Source: Sphingomonadaceae bacterium (lineage in GTDB: Bacteria; Pseudomonadota; Alphaproteobacteria; Sphingomonadales; Sphingomonadaceae). From it: 20,670 nt of DNA. A program made the position numbers and the translations under genes. Below the pieces are notes generated by a model. It saw nothing but the letters and a program-made list of their open reading frames with translations. It was not told the DNA's origin and made no database searches. Of this stretch, positions 14,931-20,670 are shown piece by piece; position 1 is the first letter of the stretch, and each line of letters starts with the position of its first letter. Where the stretch lies: contig RFSU01000017.1 of the NCBI GenBank assembly GCA_009923795.1, positions 1 through 20,670 of the forward strand, given 5' to 3'.

Positions 14931-16948
14931 CGCGTCATCGCCCAAGTTGCAAGGCCCACGAGCCCAAGGAGCATCACGAAGGCATAGGAATAAAGATAGC
15001 CCGTCTGAAAGCGGACCGCGAGGCGGCTGCCCTGAAGCACCATTTCCGCCGCACCATGCGGGCCGAACCGGTCAATCGTGCCTTCATCGCCCTTTTTCCA
15101 GAACAGGCGGCCGAGCCAGAAGGCCGGCTTTACGAAGATCAGATTATAAAGCTCATCCCAATACCATTTGTTCAGCAGGAACCGATAAATGGCGGGGAAG
15201 GTCGCCGTGAAGCGCGCCGGGACGCTCGTGTCCTTAATATAGGCCCACCAAGCAAGGGCGAGACCAAGGATCATCACGATGGTTGCCGACAGCTTTACCA
15301 GCAACGGCACCTCATGCATGGCGTGCATCAGATGCGTGTCAAAGGCGATGCTGCCTTGCCAAAACTCCACACCCTTTTCCGCATCCAGGAAGGGCGTGTG
15401 CCAGACATAACCCGCAAAAATGGCGCCGAGTGTGAGCACGATCAGCGGAACGAGCATCGGCAATGGGCTTTCATGCGGGTGATAGCCCAGCGAGCCATCA
15501 TCCTCATCATGGGCGTGACCATGATGGTCATCATGGCCATGATCATGGGCTGCATGCTGGATGTGTTCTGACTGCGACCAGCGCGGCTTGCCGAAGAAGG
15601 TCAGGAACATCAAACGCCAGCTATAGAAGCTGGTGAGCAGTGCTGCGAACACCGCGACCGCAAAGGCAACGCCGCCGGCCTGTGTGCCACTGGCGAAGGC
15701 AGCCTCAATGATGGCGTCCTTCGAATAAAATCCGGCAAAGCCAAACACGCCGATGACACCCACACCCGTAATGGCAAGCGTGCCCGCCATCATCGCCCAG
15801 AAGGTCAGCGGAATATGCTTCCGCAGGCCACCATAATAGCGCATATCCTGTTCGTGATGCATGGCATGGATCACCGAGCCTGCACCCAAGAACAGCAGCG
15901 CCTTAAAGAAGGCGTGCGTGAACAAATGGAACATCGCCGCGCCATAGGCACCAACGCCTGCGGCAAAGAACATGTAGCCCAACTGCGAACAGGTTGAATA
16001 GGCGATCACGCGCTTAATGTCGGTCTGCGTCGTACCCACCGTTGCCGCAAACAGCGCAGTGGCCGCCCCGACATAGGTGACCAAAGTGGTTGCGGTTTCC
16101 GACAGTTCAAACAGCGGTGACAGGCGGCACACCATGAACACGCCTGCGGTCACCATGGTGGCGGCGTGGATGAGCGCGGAGACGGGCGTCGGCCCCTCCA
16201 TCGCGTCGGGAAGCCATGTATGCAGGCCGAGCTGCGCCGATTTGCCCATCGCACCGATGAACAGCAGGATGCAGATCAGCGTGATCGTATCAATACGATA
16301 GCCAAGAAACCCAATGGTCGACCCCGCATAGGATGGAGCCAGGCTGAGGATTTCGGGAATGGAGACAGTACCAAACACCAGAAAGGCCGCGAAGATGCCG
16401 AGTGAAAAGCCAAAATCCCCCACGCGGTTGACGACAAACGCTTTGATCGCGGCGGCATTGGCGCTGGGCTTATGATACCAAAAGCCAATCAGCAGATAAG
16501 AAGCGAGACCCACCCCTTCCCAACCGAAGAACATTTGCACCAGGCTGTCGGCCGTCACGAGCATCAACATCGCAAAGGTGAAGAGCGACAAATAGGCGAA
16601 AAAGCGCGGCTGACTGGGGTCTTCAGACATATAGCCCCAGCTATAGAGATGGACGAGGCTGGAGACGCTTGTAACGACGACCAGCATGACCGCCGTCAGC
16701 GTATCGACGCGCAGCGACCATTGAACGTCCAGATCGCCAGACCGGATAAAGTCGAGCACAGGTACGACATGTGCCTCAGCCCCACCCGTCATGAACGAGA
16801 TAAAGATCGGCCAGCTGAGCGCGCAGGAGAGGAAGAGCGCGGCTGTGGTGACGATTTTCGCCGCGACATTGCCAATCATTCGATTGCCAAGCCCCGCGAC
16901 GATGGCCGCCAAGAGCGGCAGGAAAACAATAAGCTTAATAGTCTCCAC
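14927..16948 (-). CDS. nuoL: NADH-quinone oxidoreductase subunit L
   Basis: Distal antiporter-like subunit of complex I, whose long C-terminal lateral helix runs along the membrane arm. It has 673 residues with a GTG start at 16948; an in-frame stop at 16976-16978 and the lack of other start codons after it confirm this start. Glu144 in FGWEGVGLASYLLIGFWY, Lys236 in MGKSAQLGLHTWLPDAMEGPTPVSALIHAATMV-type sequence, and the HAFFKALLFLGAGSVIH region are diagnostic. Between membrane segments, residues 461-492 form a His/Asp-rich insert (HDHGHDDHHGHAH at 468-480). The gene starts 5 bases after nuoK and its stop overlaps nuoM (ATGA). Confidence 0.97.
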   Translation of the reverse strand: METIKLIVFLPLLAAIVAGLGNRMIGNVAAKIVTTAALFLSCALSWPIFISFMTGGAEAHVVPVLDFIRSGDLDVQWSLRVDTLTAVMLVVVTSVSSLVHLYSWGYMSEDPSQPRFFAYLSLFTFAMLMLVTADSLVQMFFGWEGVGLASYLLIGFWYHKPSANAAAIKAFVVNRVGDFGFSLGIFAAFLVFGTVSIPEILSLAPSYAGSTIGFLGYRIDTITLICILLFIGAMGKSAQLGLHTWLPDAMEGPTPVSALIHAATMVTAGVFMVCRLSPLFELSETATTLVTYVGAATALFAATVGTTQTDIKRVIAYSTCSQLGYMFFAAGVGAYGAAMFHLFTHAFFKALLFLGAGSVIHAMHHEQDMRYYGGLRKHIPLTFWAMMAGTLAITGVGVIGVFGFAGFYSKDAIIEAAFASGTQAGGVAFAVAVFAALLTSFYSWRLMFLTFFGKPRWSQSEHIQHAAHDHGHDDHHGHAHDEDDGSLGYHPHESPLPMLVPLIVLTLGAIFAGYVWHTPFLDAEKGVEFWQGSIAFDTHLMHAMHEVPLLVKLSATIVMILGLALAWWAYIKDTSVPARFTATFPAIYRFLLNKWYWDELYNLIFVKPAFWLGRLFWKKGDEGTIDRFGPHGAAEMVLQGSRLAVRFQTGYLYSYAFVMLLGLVGLATWAMTR

Positions 16949-16953
16949 GACGC

Positions 16954-17259
16954 TTAACCCTTCATCCGGTTGACATCATCAACCGCGATTGATCCGCGTC
17001 CGCGGAAATAAATGACGAGAATGGCAAGCCCAATGGCTGCTTCACCCGCCGCCACCGTCAGCACGAACATGGCAAACACCTGCCCCACCAAATCACCCAG
17101 AAAGGCGCTAAAGGCGACAAGGTTGATATTCACCGATAGCAGGATGAGCTCAATCGCCATCAAGATGATGATGATGTTCTTGCGGTTGATGAAGATGCCC
17201 ATCACCCCCATCACAAATAAAATCGCCGAGACGACCAGATAATGCTGAAGACCAATCAT
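16954..17259 (-). CDS. nuoK: NADH-quinone oxidoreductase subunit K
   Basis: Small membrane subunit of complex I with three membrane helices, 101 residues as usual. Glu37 in MAIELIL and Glu73 in AAGEAAIGLA are the two buried glutamates of the proton path. The ATG overlaps the nuoJ stop by 4 bases (ATGA). nuoL follows after 5 bases. Confidence 0.97.
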   Translation of the reverse strand: MIGLQHYLVVSAILFVMGVMGIFINRKNIIIILMAIELILLSVNINLVAFSAFLGDLVGQVFAMFVLTVAAGEAAIGLAILVIYFRGRGSIAVDDVNRMKG

Positions 17260-17867
17260 AGGTCTACCCCCTGCCCAATCGGCTGATTGATATTGCGCAC
17301 CGCATCTTGCGGACGGCGTTTCACCTGCTCAGAAATATTCTGCGGGCGCACATCCCTGCGTTCCCGATGGGTCAGCACAATCGCGCCGATCAGCGCGACG
17401 AGCAGAACCAGCCCTGCTGCTTCAAACACATAAAGATATTTGGAATAGATGAGCGCACCCATCGCCTCGATATTGCTGAGATCGGCGGAAATCGGCGCTG
17501 TCCGGTTGGCGAGTTCAATCGCGCCTGCGCTCCAAGCGCCCGTCGCGATGATGAGTTCCCCTGCCAAAATAAGCGCGATGAGCAGCCCAAAAAAGCCATA
17601 GCGAACAAAGCCGCTGCGCAATTCTGCAAAATCAATATCGAGCATCATGACGACGAAGAGGAAAAGAACCGCGACTGCGCCCACATAAACAATGACGAGC
17701 AGCATCGCGATAAATTCTGCCCCGACCAGAACCATCAGGCCCGCCGCATTGAAAAAGGCCAGGATCAGCCACAGCACGCTGTGCACCGGGTTGCGCGACA
17801 AAATAGTCAGTGCACCCGACAGGATAACGACGGCTGCGAACAGGCAAAAGGCGAACGTCTGGATCAT
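17256..17867 (-). CDS. nuoJ: NADH-quinone oxidoreductase subunit J
   Basis: Membrane subunit of complex I between NuoH and NuoK, 203 residues. It has about five membrane helices, including the conserved NPVHSVLWLILAFFNAAGL and EFIAMLLVIVYVGAVAVLFLF-type helices (roughly 26-75) that carry the pi-bulge helix linked to coupling. The C-terminal tail is polar and typical. A strong AAGGGGGAG site lies just before the ATG, after a 19-base gap from nuoI. This is the only nuo junction in the window with clear spacing, so translation may start anew here. Confidence 0.96.
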   Translation of the reverse strand: MIQTFAFCLFAAVVILSGALTILSRNPVHSVLWLILAFFNAAGLMVLVGAEFIAMLLVIVYVGAVAVLFLFVVMMLDIDFAELRSGFVRYGFFGLLIALILAGELIIATGAWSAGAIELANRTAPISADLSNIEAMGALIYSKYLYVFEAAGLVLLVALIGAIVLTHRERRDVRPQNISEQVKRRPQDAVRNINQPIGQGVDL

Positions 17868-17886
17868 GGTCTCCCCCTTTTACCGA

Positions 17887-18375
17887 TCAACGATAGGGCG
17901 CATCGGCAGCGATATTCGCAGCGATTGCGCGTTCCCAGCGATCTCCATTCGCAAGCAGCTTTGCCTTGTCATACAAAAGCTCCTCACGGGTTTCGGTCGC
18001 ATATTCAAAATTCGGGCCTTCCACCACGGCATCCACCGGGCAGGCTTCCTGACAAAAACCGCAATAAATGCACTTGGTCATGTCAATGTCATAGCGCGTG
18101 GTGCGGCGGCTGCCGTCATCGCGCGGCTCGGCCTCAATGGTGATGGCTTGTGCCGGGCAAACCGCCTCGCACAGCTTGCACGCAATGCAGCGTTCTTCGC
18201 CATTGGGGTAGCGGCGCAGCGCATGCTCCCCGCGAAACCGCGGGCTGAGCGGGTTGCGCTCATAGGGATAGTTGATCGTCGCCTTGGGCTTGAAGAAATA
18301 CTTCAAAGTCAGCCAGTGCGCCTTCACAAACTCCCAGAGCGTGAAGGTCTTGATGAAGTGAGCAATCGCACTCAT
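17887..18375 (-). CDS. nuoI: NADH-quinone oxidoreductase subunit I (8Fe ferredoxin-like)
   Basis: Peripheral-arm subunit carrying iron-sulfur clusters N6a and N6b, which pass electrons towards N2 and quinone. 162 residues from the ATG at 18375, the usual alphaproteobacterial length. Two 4Fe-4S motifs are complete: C63, C66, C69 and C73 (CIACKLCEAVCP), and C102, C105, C108 and C112 (CIYCGFCQEACP). The start overlaps the nuoH stop as ATGA; a longer reading from 18453 would run back into nuoH and is rejected. Confidence 0.97.
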   Translation of the reverse strand: MSAIAHFIKTFTLWEFVKAHWLTLKYFFKPKATINYPYERNPLSPRFRGEHALRRYPNGEERCIACKLCEAVCPAQAITIEAEPRDDGSRRTTRYDIDMTKCIYCGFCQEACPVDAVVEGPNFEYATETREELLYDKAKLLANGDRWERAIAANIAADAPYR

Positions 18376-19421
18376 GCGCCATACCTTGTCAGCATCAGAT
18401 AACCCGAAACGAGAAAGACCCAGATCAAAGAGAGTGGCAGGAAGATTTTCCAACCCAGACGCATCAGCTGATCATAGCGGAAGCGCGGCACAGTGGCCTT
18501 GATCCAAGAGAAGATGAAGAAGAAGATCAGGATTTTCGCGAAAAACCAGATGATCCCCGGCACGGCATAAAGCGGCGCCCAATCAATCGGGGGCAGCCAG
18601 CCGCCCCAGAACAGGATCGCGTTCAGCGCGCACATCAGGATGACGTTCGCATATTCGCCGAGCCAGAAAAGCGCGAAGCTCATCGACGAATATTCGGTCT
18701 GATAACCGGCGACCAGTTCCGATTCCGCCTCGGTCAGATCGAAGGGCGCACGCGCCGTTTCCGCAAGGGCGGAGATCAGAAACACGACTGCCATTGGGAA
18801 GAGCAACGGGTTGAACCCAAAGCCGTTTAAAAAGCCAAAAACATGCGCCTTTTGCGCCAGAACGATTGTCGACAGATTGAAGGAATCCGCCCAGAGAACG
18901 ACCGAAATCAGCACGAAACCGATCGACACTTCATAGGATACCATTTGGGCGGCGGCCCGAAGGGCTGAGTAAAAGGGATATTTGGAGTTGGAGGCCCAAC
19001 CCGAGATAATCACCCCATAAACGCCCAGAGAGGACGCCGCGAGCAGATAGAGCAGACCCACATTAATGTCGGCCAGCACCATGCCCGGCCCAAAGGGGAT
19101 CACTGCCCAGACGATCAGGGCCACCGTGAAGGTGATGATTGGCGCGAGCAAAAACAGCCCGCGATTGGCCGCCGACGGAATGATCGTTTCTTGCAGCATG
19201 ACCTTCAGGCCATCGGCAAAAGACTGCAACAGACCAAACGGGCCGACGACGTTCGGACCACGGCGCAGCGCCATAGCGGCCCAAATCTTACGATCTGCAT
19301 AAATGATCATGGCAACGGCCAGCATCAGCGGCAGGGCGATCATAAGGATGAGGACGGTTGTGGCCAAGAACCAGCCAAATGCCTCACCGCCCCAGGATTG
19401 GAACCATTGGGTAAAGGTCAT
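18372..19421 (-). CDS. nuoH: NADH-quinone oxidoreductase subunit H
   Basis: Membrane subunit that forms the heel of complex I and part of the quinone-binding chamber. 349 residues with about eight membrane helices. Highly conserved loops are YADRKIWAAMALRRGPNVVG (41-60), ARAPFDLTEAESELVAGYQTEYSS-type sequence around residues 223-246 with Glu231, Glu233 and Glu235, and FWLGEYAN (252-259). The ATG at 19421 overlaps the nuoG stop as ATGA; a reading from 19439 would add six residues with no support. Confidence 0.97.
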   Translation of the reverse strand: MTFTQWFQSWGGEAFGWFLATTVLILMIALPLMLAVAMIIYADRKIWAAMALRRGPNVVGPFGLLQSFADGLKVMLQETIIPSAANRGLFLLAPIITFTVALIVWAVIPFGPGMVLADINVGLLYLLAASSLGVYGVIISGWASNSKYPFYSALRAAAQMVSYEVSIGFVLISVVLWADSFNLSTIVLAQKAHVFGFLNGFGFNPLLFPMAVVFLISALAETARAPFDLTEAESELVAGYQTEYSSMSFALFWLGEYANVILMCALNAILFWGGWLPPIDWAPLYAVPGIIWFFAKILIFFFIFSWIKATVPRFRYDQLMRLGWKIFLPLSLIWVFLVSGYLMLTRYGA

Positions 19422-20670
19422 TCTGCGGCCTCCAGCCATTCTTCGCCTTTGACCAGTTCGCTTGAGCAGCGCTGCATCGTTTCAGAGGCGCGGCAAATCG
19501 CGTTGGTCAGGTAGAAATCCTTGATCGGATAATCGGCAATGTCAGCCACTGCCTTTTCCGGCAGTGCTGGGACATCCCAGCCATAATCAGCAAGCCCTTC
19601 ACGGCCGAGTGCTGGAACTGCCTTGGCCATTGCAGCGCGCAGTTCATCAAAGCTGTCAAACGGCAAAACCTTGCCCGTCAGATCAGACAATGCCCGGAAG
19701 ATTGACCAATCCTCGCGCGCATCGCCCGGTGCGAAGACGGCACGATCGGCCTGCTGCACCCGGCCTTCTAGATTGACGTAAGTGCCCGCCTTTTCGGTAT
19801 AGGCAGCGCCCGGCAAAATCACATCCGCCGCATGCGCACCTGCATCGCCATGATGGCCGACATAGACTTTAAAGCTATCGGCAAAGAGGCTGTAATCCAC
19901 CTCATCCGCGCCCAGGAAAAAGGCCAGCTTCGGCTTCTTCGCGGCCAAAGCCTTGATCCCGCCATCATAGGCATAGCCGAGCATCAGGCCACCCATGCGT
20001 GCGGCGGCAAAATGCAGGACGTTAAAGCCATTCCAGCCATCCCGGACGAGCTTAAACTTCTTGGCAAAGGCCAGCGCCGCGCCATGCGCGCCTTCATAGC
20101 GCAGTGCGCCGCCACCAACGATGAGAACCGGGCGTTGTGCCGCCTTAAAGGCGTCGCTGACATGCTTGGGCAGCTTACCAAGCAGGCCAAGATTTGCGCC
20201 AAGGAATTCCGCCTTATAGGTCAGGTCGGTTTCCGGTCCGATGGCAAACACCTTCGCGCCCTTTTTCCGGACAGCCTTTTGGATGCGGGTATTGACCAAC
20301 GGCGCTTCACGCCGGGTATCTGACCCGACGAGCAGAATGACATCTGCAGTCTCAACATTGGCAATGCCGGTGTTAAAATTCACCGCAGTCAAGCTGGATG
20401 TGTCATAAGCAAGGCCGGTCTGGCGGCCTTCCAGCATGGAGCCGCCCAGCGATTTCACAAGCTGACGCGCGGCGAACATGGTTTCACAATCGACCTGATC
20501 GCCCGCAATGGCCGCGACCGATTTTCCGGCCTTGTCCGCGGCACTGGCAACAGCCTTCAGGGCATCGGCCCAATCCACGGCGACCAGCTTGCCATTTTGG
20601 CGCACATAGGGCCGATCCAAACGACGCTGGGTTAGGCCATCCACCGCATGGCGGGTCTTGTCGCTGGCCC
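19418..20670 (-). CDS. nuoG: NADH-quinone oxidoreductase subunit G (N-terminus cut by window edge)
   Basis: Largest peripheral-arm subunit of complex I, which carries several iron-sulfur clusters in its N-terminal part. Only the C-terminal 416 residues are visible; the frame is open to the right edge, so the GTG at 20644 is not a true start. The visible part is the molybdopterin-oxidoreductase-like domain: DVILLVGSDTRREAPLVNTRI, VLIVGGGALR, FLGADEVD, then DVILPGAAYTEKAGTYVNLEGRVQ-type sequence, ending with DFYLTNAICRASETM. The Cys-rich N-terminal cluster domain lies outside the window. The stop overlaps the nuoH start. Confidence 0.96.
   Translation of the reverse strand, partial: ASDKTRHAVDGLTQRRLDRPYVRQNGKLVAVDWADALKAVASAADKAGKSVAAIAGDQVDCETMFAARQLVKSLGGSMLEGRQTGLAYDTSSLTAVNFNTGIANVETADVILLVGSDTRREAPLVNTRIQKAVRKKGAKVFAIGPETDLTYKAEFLGANLGLLGKLPKHVSDAFKAAQRPVLIVGGGALRYEGAHGAALAFAKKFKLVRDGWNGFNVLHFAAARMGGLMLGYAYDGGIKALAAKKPKLAFFLGADEVDYSLFADSFKVYVGHHGDAGAHAADVILPGAAYTEKAGTYVNLEGRVQQADRAVFAPGDAREDWSIFRALSDLTGKVLPFDSFDELRAAMAKAVPALGREGLADYGWDVPALPEKAVADIADYPIKDFYLTNAICRASETMQRCSSELVKGEEWLEAAE

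Noticed and set aside
15496..15550. Short repeated ATCATGG-like units, possible tandem repeat
   Set aside because: Explained by the His/Asp codons of the NuoL insert (CAT/CAC/GAT/GAC); the units are irregular, so no separate repeat element is called.
17307..18143. 278-codon open frame on the plus strand
   Set aside because: Antisense across nuoJ and nuoI, both well-supported; no ribosome site or domain.
17887..18453. Longer NuoI reading from 18453
   Set aside because: The extra 26 codons lie within the end of nuoH and do not match NuoI; the ATG at 18375 overlaps the nuoH stop in the pattern seen at other junctions.

Overview
The window looks like chromosomal core-genome DNA from an alphaproteobacterium, most likely a sphingomonad (order Sphingomonadales). 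This is inferred from protein character and gene order: comEC divergent from gltX-gltA, and the end of a complex I (nuo) operon running into birA, coaX, rnj and a DUF1467 gene. The DNA is moderately GC-rich and very gene-dense. I see no mobile element, CRISPR array, rRNA or tRNA gene, and no stretch over 300 bases lacks a gene.

Left part (1-4870). A DNA-uptake channel gene, comEC, runs on the minus strand and off the left edge. It is divergent from gltX (glutamyl-tRNA synthetase) and gltA (citrate synthase) on the plus strand, which end at a clear intrinsic terminator. A good promoter candidate and a Shine-Dalgarno site place the gltX start at a GTG rather than at the most upstream start codon.

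Middle part (4884-8815). Two poorly characterised membrane-protein genes are transcribed divergently from a 160-base region carrying inverted repeats. The minus-strand gene encodes a fusion of a nucleotidyltransferase-like domain and a CDP-alcohol-phosphatidyltransferase-like membrane domain; the signature catalytic residues look lost in both halves. The plus-strand gene encodes a 765-residue protein with two N-terminal membrane segments, a very long coiled coil and a compact C-terminal domain. This layout resembles the Caulobacter polarity factor TipN, but homology is not shown. It meets the small DUF1467 gene tail to tail.

Right part (8555-20670, minus strand, read right to left). One long transcription unit carries nuoG (partial), nuoH, nuoI, nuoJ, nuoK, nuoL, nuoM, nuoN, birA, coaX, rnj and DUF1467. 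Most junctions are 1-4 base overlaps, which implies translational coupling. The Nuo proteins are the hydrogenase-like and membrane-arm subunits of NADH:quinone oxidoreductase. BirA and CoaX serve biotin attachment and CoA synthesis, and RNase J handles RNA decay and maturation.

Most unusual points: (1) birA has no ATG, GTG or TTG upstream of its essential N-terminal motifs and appears to start at a CTG overlapping the nuoN stop; (2) the doubly degenerate fusion protein at 4884-6083; (3) the TipN-like coiled-coil protein; (4) a histidine/aspartate-rich insert in NuoL and a histidine-rich tail on NuoM. No wholly new multi-gene system is evident; the divergent pair at 4884-8541 is the best place to look.
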